Both the position numbers and the translations under genes were made by a program. From SHVO01 sp041906145 (GTDB taxonomy: Bacteria > Pseudomonadota > Alphaproteobacteria > Rhodospirillales > Rhodospirillaceae), in NCBI GenBank assembly GCA_041906145.1, contig JAYRJU010000006.1, positions 124,001 to 188,000 of the forward strand: a DNA stretch of 64,000 nt. The letters are read 5' to 3'. Shown in pieces: positions 34,943 to 44,925 of this stretch (positions are counted from its first letter, which is position 1; each line of letters opens with the position of its first letter). The notes below the pieces were generated by a model. It saw nothing but the letters and a program-made list of their open reading frames with translations. It was not told the origin of the DNA and did not search any database.

Positions 34943-35920
34943 GTGAGCATTCCTGCAACCGCAGCCAGTGATACGGATCGCCTTCAAATGGCGGCCGCTT
35001 GGCATGCGCGGCTGGAAACGGGCGCCGACGAGTGGGAAGCCTTTACCGTGTGGCTCGAGGCCGACCCGCGCAACCGCGCCGCTTTCGATGCGGTGGACGC
35101 CGCCGCCGTCGAAGCGGTGGAACTGCTGTCGCTGAACCGCGAACTGACCGCGATGGCGCCGCCGCCGGCCGCGCGGCGCATCTCGACGCGCGCGTTGCTC
35201 GCCCTCGGCGGCATGGCTGCGGCGGTCCTGCTGACGATCGTTGCGCGTCCGGACATTTTCCAACCCGACGAACGTGAGATTGTCGCGACGGTCGCGGGTG
35301 AGCGGCGCGACGTCACGCTATCGGACGGCTCGACAGTCCATCTCAACACCAACACACAAGTCGCGGTGACGATGAGCCGCGGCACACGCAATGTGCGCCT
35401 TGAAAAAGGCGAAGCGCTGTTCGAAGTCACCAGCGATCCCGCGCGCCCCTTCCACGTGGCGGCGGGCGACCGGGATGTCCGCGTTGTGGGAACGGCCTTT
35501 AATGTGTTGCGCCATGGCGGCCGCATCACCGTGACCGTGGAACGCGGCATCGTGGACGTGTCGTCCGACGGCGCGCGCACGAATGTGCGCCTTGGCGCAG
35601 GCGACCAATACGCCGCTGTGGAAGGTGCGCGCGCCTATCAGATGGCCAAGATCGACCCGGCCATCGCAGCCGCCTGGCGCGACGGCCGGGCCGTCTTCAC
35701 CAACGCAACTCTATCAGAAGTTGCTTCGGACCTTTCCCGCTACTATGGGAAGCCGATTGTGGTCCGGGACGCCGCTGTCGCGGCCATGCGCTTTTCTGGA
35801 ATCCTTAAGATCGAGGACCAGATGACCACGGTCCGGCGCCTCGAAGCCCTCCTCCCCGTTGTTGTTGCTGAAAATGGGGATGAAGTAAGATTGGAACGGG
35901 GAGCCCCGCCCTCCAAATAA
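34943..35920 (+). CDS. FecR-family anti-sigma regulator, second set
   Basis: A 325-residue protein starting at a GTG behind AAGGTGG. It has the N-terminal DUF4880 part (QMAAAWHARLETGADEWEAFTVWLEADPRNRAAF), one membrane helix (ALLALGGMAAAVLLTIVA), the FecR domain (VTLSDGSTVHLNTNTQVAV, RNVRLEKGEALFEVTSDPARPF) and a C-terminal STN-interacting segment. It transmits receptor status to the sigma factor 39 bp upstream. Confidence 0.92.
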   Translation: MSIPATAASDTDRLQMAAAWHARLETGADEWEAFTVWLEADPRNRAAFDAVDAAAVEAVELLSLNRELTAMAPPPAARRISTRALLALGGMAAAVLLTIVARPDIFQPDEREIVATVAGERRDVTLSDGSTVHLNTNTQVAVTMSRGTRNVRLEKGEALFEVTSDPARPFHVAAGDRDVRVVGTAFNVLRHGGRITVTVERGIVDVSSDGARTNVRLGAGDQYAAVEGARAYQMAKIDPAIAAAWRDGRAVFTNATLSEVASDLSRYYGKPIVVRDAAVAAMRFSGILKIEDQMTTVRRLEALLPVVVAENGDEVRLERGAPPSK

Positions 35921-35945
35921 TCCGGGGCTCGCAACGCGAGGGGGA

Positions 35946-38378
35946 GTGTTGCACCCGTTCGGACTCTCACCGCCAAGTTACCGGCGCGTTCAGGCATTCC
36001 TGGGCGCGATCGCGCTTGCCTGCGCCGTCGCGCGCGCGCCGCTCGCGGCTGAGGTTACCAAGCGCTTCGATATCCCGGCGCAGGGTCTTTCCAGCGCGCT
36101 CGTCAGCCTCGCCGCGCAGGCGGATATTTCCATCGGCCTCACGGGCGTTGTCCTCACCAACCAGATCAGCACGCCGGTCACCGGCAACCGCACGATCCCG
36201 CAGGCGCTGGAAAACCTGCTCGCCGGAACGGGGCTGTCGTTTGAAATGGTGGGGCCAGCGTTGTGGCGCATCTTCCCGCGTCCGTTGACGCGCGAGGTGA
36301 AGATCGAAGAGCCCATGATCCCGCTCGCGCTTCCGCCGATCGAAGAGATCGTGGTGACCGCGATCAAGCGTCCCATGTCGCTGCAAACCGCCTCATTATC
36401 GGTGGGCGCCGTGACCGGCGGAACGTTCACCGACTACGGCGTCCGATCAACACAGGAAATGACGTCATTCGTCGCCGGACTGTCGACCACGAACCAGGGC
36501 CCCGGCCGCAATAAGTTCGTAATCCGCGGGTTGGCGGACGGGCCGTTCACCGGCAACACGCAATCGACGGTCGGACTCTACATTGACGAGACACGCGTGG
36601 TGTTCAACGCGCCGTCGCCCGCTCTTCAACTGCATGACGTCGACCGCGTGGAGGTGATTCGCGGACCGCAAGGCACGCTGTACGGCGCGGGGTCGATCGG
36701 CGGCCTGGTGCGTATCATCACACGTCAGCCGGTCATGGACCGTTTCGAGATGCGCACAACGGTCGAAGGAAGCACGGTCGTCGACGGCGGCCTGTCCCAC
36801 GCCGCAGACGCCATGGTCAATGTGCCGCTCATCGCCGGGAAACTTGCTTGGCGCACGGTGGCCTATGAACGCTTCGACGCCGGTTATATCGATGATGTCC
36901 AACTCGACCGGCACGATGTGAACCGAACGCGCACGCAAGGCCTACGGTCCAATGCGAAGCTGCGCCTCGGCGGCGATTGGATGCTGGGCACCGGCATCGT
37001 CTACCAATCTGTCCGCTCGCGCGACACTCAGTATTACAACGGCGCGCGCGCAAGCTTCGAGCGCGCGAACTTCCTGAGCGAGCCCAACGCCAACAACTTT
37101 CTGACTATTGCCGCGACCATCGACGGGAACCTCGGCTGGGCGCACGTGACATCGACAACCGCCTGGATTCAACATCGGGTCGACTCGTTATTCGACGCAT
37201 CCCTGGCGCTGCCGGCGCTGCTCCGCATGCCGGTTGAACCGACCGCCTTCAATCAGGACAACCGGTATCGCACCATCAATCATGAGACGCGGCTTGCCTC
37301 ATCACGAGAAGGCCCCTGGACATGGATCGCGGGCGTATTCTTCTCGCACCGGTCGGACACGTCGATTTCGCTGCTGACCCGTACGCGCCCGCAAGACACC
37401 TTCTATGTGAAAAACCGACACGACGTCGGGACCGAGGCGGCCGTATTCAGTGAAGTGCAGTATCAACTGAGCCCAAAACTACGAGCCGGCGCCGGGGTCC
37501 GCGTCTATTTCGGGGAAGTGAACGTCGAGGCGAACAACACCGAAGCCATCGAAGACGGTCCGCCCGCCGCCATCGGCTACAACCGCAAGGCCGGCGCCAC
37601 ACCGAAAGCCGAGCTCTCCTATCAGCTGACGTCCGATCATTTTCTGTATGCGCAGGCCACGCAGGGGTTCCGGTTGGGCGGCGTGAACATCGCGAGCCGT
37701 CTGACCGCCCCGCCGCCCGGCGGACGCCCGGTGACGGTATCGAACTTCGATTCCGACCGGCTGTGGAATTTTGAAATCGGCTCGAAGTCCGCGTTCCTCG
37801 ACCGCCGCCTCAATCTGAACCTCTCGGTCTTCTATGCGCTTTGGAACGATATGCAGGCCGACCTGATCCGGCCCAATGGTCTGTCATTCACGTCGAACCT
37901 CGGCGACGGCCGGAACAAGGGCGTCGAAATCGAGAGCATCTACGCCGTGAGCGAACGCTTGCGTTTGCTGGCCAATTTTTCGTGGAACAATCCGACCGTG
38001 CCGCCGACAAACATGGCGGGCGCCGTCACGAACCGTCTGCCGGGCGCGCCGAAGTTCAACGGCACCGTCGCGCTACAATACCAGCGTCCGCTTGGCGGCG
38101 GTTATACCGGCTTCGCGAACATCAGATCGGAAGTCCTGGGAAAATCGCAACTCGCGATCGGGACGCTGCCCATGTCGAGCGTACCGGCCTATCAAACCGC
38201 CAACATACGCATCGGCGTTTTCGACGAGCACTGGCGGTTGTCGGCCTACGTGACCAACATCACCAACACGAAATCGAACACCTTCGCTTTCGGAAACCCG
38301 TTCTCGCTGGGCCGCATCGCGCAAGCGATCCCCGTGCGTCCCTTGACCGTGGGCATGACGGCGACCTGGACGCGCTAA
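35946..38378 (+). CDS. TonB-dependent transducer with STN domain, second set
   Basis: An 810-residue receptor. The start is GTG at 35946 or TTG at 35949, both close behind GAGGGGGA; no ATG is suitable. After the signal peptide (FLGAIALACAVARAPLAAE) comes an STN domain (FDIPAQGLSSALVSLAAQADISIGL), then TonB box (IEEIVVTAIKR), plug (VEVIRGPQGTLYGAGSIGGLVRIIT) and barrel ending VGMTATWTR. It completes the sigma/FecR/receptor operon. Ligand unknown; the plug type is shared by many siderophore or vitamin receptors of alphaproteobacteria. Confidence 0.92.
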   Translation: MLHPFGLSPPSYRRVQAFLGAIALACAVARAPLAAEVTKRFDIPAQGLSSALVSLAAQADISIGLTGVVLTNQISTPVTGNRTIPQALENLLAGTGLSFEMVGPALWRIFPRPLTREVKIEEPMIPLALPPIEEIVVTAIKRPMSLQTASLSVGAVTGGTFTDYGVRSTQEMTSFVAGLSTTNQGPGRNKFVIRGLADGPFTGNTQSTVGLYIDETRVVFNAPSPALQLHDVDRVEVIRGPQGTLYGAGSIGGLVRIITRQPVMDRFEMRTTVEGSTVVDGGLSHAADAMVNVPLIAGKLAWRTVAYERFDAGYIDDVQLDRHDVNRTRTQGLRSNAKLRLGGDWMLGTGIVYQSVRSRDTQYYNGARASFERANFLSEPNANNFLTIAATIDGNLGWAHVTSTTAWIQHRVDSLFDASLALPALLRMPVEPTAFNQDNRYRTINHETRLASSREGPWTWIAGVFFSHRSDTSISLLTRTRPQDTFYVKNRHDVGTEAAVFSEVQYQLSPKLRAGAGVRVYFGEVNVEANNTEAIEDGPPAAIGYNRKAGATPKAELSYQLTSDHFLYAQATQGFRLGGVNIASRLTAPPPGGRPVTVSNFDSDRLWNFEIGSKSAFLDRRLNLNLSVFYALWNDMQADLIRPNGLSFTSNLGDGRNKGVEIESIYAVSERLRLLANFSWNNPTVPPTNMAGAVTNRLPGAPKFNGTVALQYQRPLGGGYTGFANIRSEVLGKSQLAIGTLPMSSVPAYQTANIRIGVFDEHWRLSAYVTNITNTKSNTFAFGNPFSLGRIAQAIPVRPLTVGMTATWTR

Positions 38379-38396
38379 GCGGCGTGCTCAGGCGCG

Positions 38397-41300
38397 TCAG
38401 TTGATCTGGCTGAGTGGCTTCTCGCCGAGCATGTCCTTGTAGTCGACCATGAAGGACTTGAACTGTTCGGCCTGCTCGATCTGCTGGCGCACGGCGGCGA
38501 TGTCCATCACGCCGCGCTCGCGCGGCGTTGTGATGAGCGAGAAGGCGTCACGATACGGCGTATCGCTCATCGGCACCGTATAACGTTGACGCACGCGCAC
38601 GAGGGTGCGTTCGTCGCCGGCGAGAGTCAGCGCGGTCGCCCAGTCGAGGACAATGCGCGCGTTCTGGTCGCTGAGCGTGGTGCCCTCCGGCTCCGGCGCG
38701 AGTTCGGAAAGCGCGGCGGCGGCGTTGGACCACTGCTGCGCGCGCCAGTAAATCTCGGCGCGGAGCTGCTTGGTTTCCGGGGTCGTGTCGGTGCCGAGCA
38801 GAAGCACGGCCTCGTCGACCTTATTGAGGTCCGTCAAAGCGCGCGCTTCGAGGCGGCGGCGCTGGGCATTCAGTTCGCGGCCCGCTTCCGGCGTCGTCGT
38901 GTCGTTAAGAACATCGAGCGCCTTCTGAGGCTGCTCATCCAGGAGATAGATCAACGCGAGGCGCGAGCCGACGCGGGATCGATCGACACCGGTGAGACGG
39001 AACTGCACCTGACGCTCGAGAAGCAGCGCGGCCTGCTGCAGGAGATCGACGGTCACGAGGCGGTCCGCGAGCTTGCGGATCATTTCGTCCCCCTTCTCGC
39101 CGGGCGGCACAAGGGAGCGGAACTCCTCGAACAGGGCGATGGCGGTGACGGGCGAGAGCTTGTCCGCCTCACCGTCGAGATAGAGCTTCTCGAAGATGCC
39201 GGTCATCTTGTTGGCCGCTTCGTTCACACGCTCGTCGCCCGAGAAATAGGACGTCGTGATCTTGAGGGTGCGCAGAGCCGTACCATAGTCCTTCTCATCG
39301 CCGTAGAGGTCGGCGAGACGCAGAAGCATCTCGAGTTCCGTGTGATCGCCGCGCCAGCGGTAACGCAGCTGCTCGAGCCCTTCGATCAACTGAGCGGTGG
39401 TGACGGTGCCGAGCTTATGTTCGAGCTCGAGACGGTCGCGCTTGGCGAGCACGCTGTACATCAGGGACTGGCTCTGCTCGGCTTTGCGGAACTGCTGCAG
39501 CGCGACCTGGAGTTCGCCGATCTTCTCGTTGAGCTTGCCGTCCATATAGTCGATGGCGGCGAGTTCGTTCACGGACGGGGTTTCCTTGCGGACCATGTCG
39601 AGGAAGCCCTGGGCGCCGAAATCGTCTCCGGCGGCGATGGTGGCTTCAACGCCCATGAGGGCGAGCGGAATTTTCACCCGGCGCGGATAGGCGCGGATGA
39701 GCGAGCCCGTCTGGATCATGGTTTCGGCCTGTGCCTTCGGGTCGCTGATTTGCGAACGCGACGCGGCGAGCCAGAAGTGCGCGTCCTCCTCATTGGCGAG
39801 GGTGAAGTGGTTGAAGTCCTCGGCCGCTTCCTGATAGCGGCGCATCATAAACAGGGCCGCGCCGCGCAGGGCGCGGAACTGGGCGGTATTCTCGACTTCC
39901 TGGTCGTTGGTGACCATCACGCGCAGGATCCCCAGCACTTCGGGATAAAAGCCGTTCACGAATTCAAAGCGGGCCAGGCGCAACCGCGCCTGCTGGCGGG
40001 TATCGGGGCGCTCGTCGCCGAGCGCGTACTGCAGGGCTTGCTTGTTGCGGACATAATCGTCGGCGCGGCCGATCTGCCAGTCGGCGATGTTCAGCAGGCG
40101 CTGCATGTCCTCGTCGCCGCCCAGCGCGCCGGCGACCTGCATGCCGTCGCGCGACAGCGCCATGCCGCCATCGACATCGATATCGACGCCGTTGCGCGAG
40201 GCCTGCGCGCGCACGCCGTCGCTCTTGGGAACGACAACAACGCCCTGTGCGGTCGCGGGAAGATCGACTTCGGCGAAGGAGCGTTCCGGATAGACGCCGT
40301 AGCTCAGCGGGATCACCGGAACGATGAGGAGATAGTCGCCCACTTCCGGATCTTCGACGGCCACGGTGCGGCCCGCTTCGGTGATGGGCAGGAACAGGTT
40401 CGGCTGCGGACGCTCGAGCTGGGCGTTCACTTCGATCGCCTGCGTGGGCCGCAGCGGCAACGCGCGGAAGTCGAGCACCCAGTTGAGACCGTCGCGGCGC
40501 GTCGTCGGATTGATATCCGGGCGCGTGACCATGCGCAGGATGGTGTTGTTACGGTACGGGAGCTGCTCGACGAATGTAATGTAGGGCGCGCCTTCCTTGG
40601 CGAGCTTGGCGACATCCACTTGTTGATAGCGGTCGAACACGACCCAAAGGAATTCGGCGCGGCGGAAGACGGCGGCGGCGGACGGTTCGGACCACGGGAT
40701 GGTCAGGCTGACCTCCGCCGGACGCGACGTCAACGGATCGACGCGGTTGTTCGCAGCCGCACGGGTCACGCGATTGCCGGAGGCATCCACTTCGGTCTTG
40801 GCATTGATCTGGCCCTTGAGCGCAGCGGCGGCCTCCTGAGAGCCTTGCAGCGGGCGCGGCGCGGGCGGCGGCGCCGGCTTGGCGGCGGCGACTTGCGGTT
40901 CCGGCTTGGCCGCCGCGGGCTTCGCGGCTTCGGGTTTCGCAGCGGGCGGCTTCGCGGCCTCGGCGGGCGGTGCCGGCGCCGTCCCGGCCGGACCGGCGGG
41001 GCGCGCGACGGATGCTTGTTGCTGCGGGGCCGGAGAATTGGTGAGGTCGATCGCGATGGTGTTACCGGTGGCGAGATCATTCACCGCCAGCGCGGCGCCG
41101 TGCGGGATGATCAGCGTGGTCTGGCCGTTGTCGTAGGAAACCGTTGCGCCTTTGTTGGCGGCCGGCAGACGCTGGTTAAGGCTGGCGAGATTGATCGTGC
41201 CCGTGCCCTGGAAGACGACGGCGACATTCTCGCCGCGGCGCTCGATGCGATACCCGGGCCGCGACTGCGGCCAATCGAACGCGACGCGGAAGAACGTGGG

Positions 41301-41741
41301 GTGCTGACCTGTACGGACCGCCACGGTGCGCGCGCCCGCGGGCGCATTAGGATTGGCGGGGGCGGCAGGTTTCGCATTCGCCGTTTGCGCCTGCGGAGCG
41401 ACAAGATCGACCACGACGGCCGAGCCCACGGTGAACGTGCGCATGGTGACATTCGGGCGCAGCGGGAAAGCGATGGTGCGCTGGTCGGGGCTGACGCGCG
41501 GCGCGCCCGAGATATAAGCGCCGAGCGCTTGCGCGATGGCCGCCGGGGTCATGGTGACGGCGCGCTCGAACTGAACGACGAGATCGCCGCCGACAACATC
41601 GGCGGAGTAGCGCACCGGCCGATCCCATTCAAAGGCGACGCGGCCATAACCATCGCGCACTGCGTACCGCACGGCGTCCGCCGACGCGGGCGCGGCGGCG
41701 AGAAGCGCGACGGCAAAAGCGAGTGAAGCGCGTTTCATCAT
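38397..41741 (-). CDS. Large exported repeat protein (AMIN-like N-terminus, TPR-like C-terminus)
   Basis: An 1114-residue protein with a signal peptide (KRASLAFAVALLAAAPASAD). The N-terminal part has repeated beta segments of AMIN-like type (VAFEWDRPVRYSADVVGGDLVVQF; FRVAFDWPQSRPGYRIERRG), then an Ala/Pro/Lys-rich linker around residues 235-300, another beta region, and about 550 residues of TPR-like helices (e.g. MMRRYQEAAEDFNHFTLANEEDAHFWL). Its ATG overlaps the stop of the MotB-like gene (ATGA), and that gene overlaps another envelope gene in turn, so the three act together in the cell envelope. AMIN-like parts suggest contact with peptidoglycan or the outer membrane. Precise role unknown. 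Confidence 0.8.
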   Translation of the reverse strand: MMKRASLAFAVALLAAAPASADAVRYAVRDGYGRVAFEWDRPVRYSADVVGGDLVVQFERAVTMTPAAIAQALGAYISGAPRVSPDQRTIAFPLRPNVTMRTFTVGSAVVVDLVAPQAQTANAKPAAPANPNAPAGARTVAVRTGQHPTFFRVAFDWPQSRPGYRIERRGENVAVVFQGTGTINLASLNQRLPAANKGATVSYDNGQTTLIIPHGAALAVNDLATGNTIAIDLTNSPAPQQQASVARPAGPAGTAPAPPAEAAKPPAAKPEAAKPAAAKPEPQVAAAKPAPPPAPRPLQGSQEAAAALKGQINAKTEVDASGNRVTRAAANNRVDPLTSRPAEVSLTIPWSEPSAAAVFRRAEFLWVVFDRYQQVDVAKLAKEGAPYITFVEQLPYRNNTILRMVTRPDINPTTRRDGLNWVLDFRALPLRPTQAIEVNAQLERPQPNLFLPITEAGRTVAVEDPEVGDYLLIVPVIPLSYGVYPERSFAEVDLPATAQGVVVVPKSDGVRAQASRNGVDIDVDGGMALSRDGMQVAGALGGDEDMQRLLNIADWQIGRADDYVRNKQALQYALGDERPDTRQQARLRLARFEFVNGFYPEVLGILRVMVTNDQEVENTAQFRALRGAALFMMRRYQEAAEDFNHFTLANEEDAHFWLAASRSQISDPKAQAETMIQTGSLIRAYPRRVKIPLALMGVEATIAAGDDFGAQGFLDMVRKETPSVNELAAIDYMDGKLNEKIGELQVALQQFRKAEQSQSLMYSVLAKRDRLELEHKLGTVTTAQLIEGLEQLRYRWRGDHTELEMLLRLADLYGDEKDYGTALRTLKITTSYFSGDERVNEAANKMTGIFEKLYLDGEADKLSPVTAIALFEEFRSLVPPGEKGDEMIRKLADRLVTVDLLQQAALLLERQVQFRLTGVDRSRVGSRLALIYLLDEQPQKALDVLNDTTTPEAGRELNAQRRRLEARALTDLNKVDEAVLLLGTDTTPETKQLRAEIYWRAQQWSNAAAALSELAPEPEGTTLSDQNARIVLDWATALTLAGDERTLVRVRQRYTVPMSDTPYRDAFSLITTPRERGVMDIAAVRQQIEQAEQFKSFMVDYKDMLGEKPLSQIN

Positions 41742-42514
41742 GAGCCGGGTTGCTCCGGCATGATGAGAATTTGAATTTGCTCGACATTGCCGGCGGTCGC
41801 CTTGCGGCCCAGCACGGTGATTTCCTTGTCGTAGCCCGCCGCGGTGAAGGCGTCGGCGACGGCATTGGCGCGCGTGATCGCGAGGCGCCAGGCATCGGCG
41901 TCCGCGCCTACGTTCGCCCCTTCCCTCGCACCAGCGTCAAACGGCGGCAACGTGGCCGCCTGGCCGACGATGGCAATACGATTATGCAGGTTGCTCAACA
42001 CACCGCCCAAATCAAAAACCCGCCGGCGCGCAGCGTCGGAAAACCCGCTGGATCCCGCATCGAACAAGCCCTCTCCCGGCACCGAGGCCGGCCAGGACAG
42101 GATAAGATATTGCGGGGTCGCGCGGAACTGCACATCGGCAAGACTGGCCTGTTTCGCGAAGGCCGGACGCAGCACCGCTTCCAAATAGCTGAGGTTGTCC
42201 CCGGGGAGGGCCGCTACTTCCGGGAGGCGGGGGGCGTTCTCGTCCGGCAAAACGCCCGCGAAAGCTTCGCCATATGAACGGGCGACGGGAATAAAGCGGA
42301 CCATGTCGATCTTCGCCATGGAGAACAGCAGAACGAAGAACGTCAGCAGGATCGTCATGAGGTCGACGATGGTGATGAGCCACGGACGTGCGGGACCCGG
42401 GGTGCGCGCGATGGACGGCGCATTGATGCGCTTGCCGAGGGTCGGCAAATCCTGGATGTGTTCCGCAAGCGGGCGGAAAGACGCGTGGTGCGATATGTGA
42501 TTGAGCGCGTTCAT
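41738..42514 (-). CDS. MotB/OmpA-like inner-membrane protein
   Basis: A 258-residue protein with one N-terminal membrane helix, ITIVDLMTILLTFFVLLFSM, which carries an Asp at the position of the MotB proton-channel Asp. The periplasmic part ends in an OmpA-like peptidoglycan-binding region (FSDAARRRVFDLGGVLSNLHNRIAIVGQA; ITRANAVADAFTAAGYDKEITVLG). No motA is in the window. It overlaps its neighbours on both sides by 4 bp. It may be a stator-like or TolR/MotB-type energy-coupling component. Confidence 0.8.
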   Translation of the reverse strand: MNALNHISHHASFRPLAEHIQDLPTLGKRINAPSIARTPGPARPWLITIVDLMTILLTFFVLLFSMAKIDMVRFIPVARSYGEAFAGVLPDENAPRLPEVAALPGDNLSYLEAVLRPAFAKQASLADVQFRATPQYLILSWPASVPGEGLFDAGSSGFSDAARRRVFDLGGVLSNLHNRIAIVGQAATLPPFDAGAREGANVGADADAWRLAITRANAVADAFTAAGYDKEITVLGRKATAGNVEQIQILIMPEQPGS

Positions 42515-43269
42515 CGCTGCGCCCCCGCGAGCCGCACGATAACGTCGTCGCGGTCCTCGAGCAGGAGGAAACTGAAACGCAGCATCGCCTCGCCGCTGGT
42601 CTGGCCACCGAGCGGCCTCAGGATGCCGACCGAAAGCGACGCCGGCGCAAGTCCGTTGGCCATAAGGCGTTCGGCCAGCAGCGCAACGTTGGTTTCCGGA
42701 TGCGAGGCGCGAAGCGCGAGTTCGGCGCGGTAGCCGCGCACGCCGCCATCAATGACACCGGCGATTCCGGCAAGGATCGCCTCGCCTTCGGCGACATGTT
42801 GCGGATCGGCGAACAGTGCGAACGGCACTTCGATATCGACGCGGTCATTGCCCACGTTCCAGACGGCGCGTGTGCGCCACATGTCTTCGGCCGCGATAAC
42901 CGGGGCGAAGACCTGCGCGACGGACGCGCGCAAGAGATCGACGGCGCGGCGGCGTTCTTCCTCGAGCATGCGCGCTTGGGAAATCGAATCGGCGGCGGCT
43001 GTCGCGTTTGCCGTTTGTGTGGTCGATGCCGCGTCCGGCGCGACGACCGTGGCGCGCGTCTCGCCGGCGATGGACGTCATCACCGCGAAGAACGCCATGA
43101 GCAGGAAGTTGAGCGCGAGCAATGTGATGAGCACGCGGTCGCGGTTGGCTTCGCCGCGCGCGGCGTCGCTGAGCATGTCCGGCGCATCCGGATATGCTTC
43201 GTAGAGAGTCTCGCGCGCTGATGGATAGACACCGCTCAAACCGAAATCCCCGCTCGGCCGAAGACACAC
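42511..43269 (-). CDS. Second membrane-anchored OmpA/MotB-like protein
   Basis: A 252-residue protein; the first usable start is a GTG at 43269 with GGAGG nearly adjacent, so the true start may be later (ATG at 43176). It has one membrane helix (VLITLLALNFLLMAFFAVMTSI) and a periplasmic region with an OmpA-like end (VDIEVPFALFADPQHVAEGEAILAGIAGVI; ALLAERLMANGLAPASLSVGIL). It overlaps the MotB-like gene by 4 bp and is the first gene of a three-gene operon. The helix lacks the Asp seen in the neighbour, suggesting a heteromeric pair. Confidence 0.7.
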   Translation of the reverse strand: MCLRPSGDFGLSGVYPSARETLYEAYPDAPDMLSDAARGEANRDRVLITLLALNFLLMAFFAVMTSIAGETRATVVAPDAASTTQTANATAAADSISQARMLEEERRRAVDLLRASVAQVFAPVIAAEDMWRTRAVWNVGNDRVDIEVPFALFADPQHVAEGEAILAGIAGVIDGGVRGYRAELALRASHPETNVALLAERLMANGLAPASLSVGILRPLGGQTSGEAMLRFSFLLLEDRDDVIVRLAGAQR

Positions 43270-43489
43270 CTCCGGCCGGAATACCCACGTGTTTTCAGGA
43301 GCCTATGGGCGAAAGGTGAATGGGGGGTTAAGCCCGGCAAAAGTTGCCTATTTCAAGGGGATAAGGCCTGCGGACGCCGCCGCGGGCCTGGAGGATTGTC
43401 ATATTCGCCAATGCTGCATGCGGCATGCGGCAAACTGGAAATTATGTATCCATTCCAATAGCTTGACCGTAAGCTGAACGATGCTGCAG

Positions 43490-44914
43490 TCATGCTGCAC
43501 TGTGCTGCACACCGGCCTGGGTTACCCGCCAGCGGCCGGTTCTGGCGCCCTGCCCCACCCCTTTAATGGACTCCGCGACGCCCAGCATTTCGAGCTGGCG
43601 CATGGCCCGCAACGCCATCGCGGCGGAACGCAGGGCCGCGGGCCCAAGACAATAGACCTCGCGCAGGGTGATCTCCTGCCCCGCATATTTGCGCGTGAGC
43701 CAGCCTTGAAGCGCGTTCAGGGGATCGTTCTCCACCGCGTCGGGTGACCGCAGCGCGGAGATGCGCAAGGCTTCGCCCGCGTAGAAGCGCGCAAGCGCGA
43801 TGCCGCGTTCGAGCATCGCCGGCGAAAGGGCAGCGAGATCGGCGTCATCAAGCAGCGCGAGGACGGCGGCGAGACGCGCCGCATGTTCGGCAAGACGGCC
43901 GGCCAGCGCGCGGATGGACGCGAATGCGCCGTCCGCGGCCATGGCGGCTTCGGTCTCGCGCGCGAAGGCGAACCAAAGCGCGCGCGCCTGTTCGCCGAAG
44001 GTGATCATGCGTGTTTCGCAGGTGGCTTCGCGGGCATAGAGACCGGTCAGCCGGTCATGAAGCGCCTGCAGTTCGGGTGGCGGCGCGCCGTCGCTTTCGC
44101 TGAACACGCGTGCGCCGATGCGTGAGGCGGGGTGTACGGCGAGCAGCCGGCCGAGGAGGCCGGACTCCGCGACTTCGGGCGCGCGCAGAAGCGCGAGCCC
44201 TTCCGCCACGCCGGCCACAAGGTGCGCGGAAAGACGCGGCGCGACCGCGGCGCCCTCGACGCCGGTGGCGATCACCCCGCCGTCCCACAGGGCGCTGAGA
44301 CTGCCGGCTTCCGCACGCCGGGCAAGGGAGGGCGTCAGCAGATCGGCCGGGACGCTTGCGAACAAGCCGCTACGCCGGCCGAAGCGGGCGTAACGGTCGT
44401 AGCGGTCGTTCACGCCGGCCCGGCGCGGAGACAGAAAGACCTGATCGAATTCGAAGGGCCGTGCGGCGGGGACGGGCTGCGGACCTTGCGCGGGAAGAAG
44501 AGCGTAAAAGTCCGGGATGACGTCGAGGCTGATTTTGGTGCGGACGAGACGCTGACCATCGGGTGACGCCGCCTCGTCGGTGAAGCGCTGCCGCCAAAAG
44601 CGCACGGGGCCGACACACATGTTTTCCGCCGCGCTGCGCCCCTCGCCGCTGCCGGCCAGGGTGAGGAAATAAGCGGACACCGGCAGGATGGGGCCGGTGG
44701 GAAGACGGATGCCGACAAGGCGCTGCGCGGCCATGGCCGAGAGGGTGAGGAGATGATGCGCGATGAGTTCGGGCGCGGCCTGGGTGCGCGCCGCGACGGC
44801 GGCGATGGCGGGGGCGATGTGCGGGCCGCAAGCGCCGGCGGGGAATGAAGCGTGCGTGGGGACGGGCGCAGAAGTTGGGATCGCGGGAGCGGTGAACTTG
44901 GGAAGTGGCGCCAT
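43490..44914 (-). CDS. DUF3987-family protein
   Basis: A 474-residue protein, start at the ATG at 44914 behind AAGGAG. It shows the DUF3987 pattern: PELIAHHLLTLSAMAAQRLVGIRLP, YFLTLAGSGEGRSAAENM, RTKISLDVIPDFYALLP and a long helical C-terminus with DDADLAALSPAMLERGIALARFY. The family (YfjI-like) is common on mobile elements and prophages and is related to replication/primase-associated helicase-like proteins. The Walker-like motif is weak here (AGSGEGRSA without the Lys). High G+C, unlike the island to its right. A regulated promoter lies at 44926-44972. Confidence 0.75.
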   Translation of the reverse strand: MAPLPKFTAPAIPTSAPVPTHASFPAGACGPHIAPAIAAVAARTQAAPELIAHHLLTLSAMAAQRLVGIRLPTGPILPVSAYFLTLAGSGEGRSAAENMCVGPVRFWRQRFTDEAASPDGQRLVRTKISLDVIPDFYALLPAQGPQPVPAARPFEFDQVFLSPRRAGVNDRYDRYARFGRRSGLFASVPADLLTPSLARRAEAGSLSALWDGGVIATGVEGAAVAPRLSAHLVAGVAEGLALLRAPEVAESGLLGRLLAVHPASRIGARVFSESDGAPPPELQALHDRLTGLYAREATCETRMITFGEQARALWFAFARETEAAMAADGAFASIRALAGRLAEHAARLAAVLALLDDADLAALSPAMLERGIALARFYAGEALRISALRSPDAVENDPLNALQGWLTRKYAGQEITLREVYCLGPAALRSAAMALRAMRQLEMLGVAESIKGVGQGARTGRWRVTQAGVQHSAA

Positions 44915-44925
44915 GGGCGGGCTCC

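Noticed and set aside
38586..41726. A 1046-codon open frame on the plus strand opposite the large envelope protein
   Set aside because: Antisense shadow in high-G+C DNA; the minus-strand frame has a signal peptide, domain pattern and 4-bp coupling to its neighbour.
43289..43477. A 62-codon open frame and TGCTGCA-type short repeats between the envelope operon and the DUF3987 gene
   Set aside because: No ribosome-binding site, no family resemblance, and the repeats are short and irregular.
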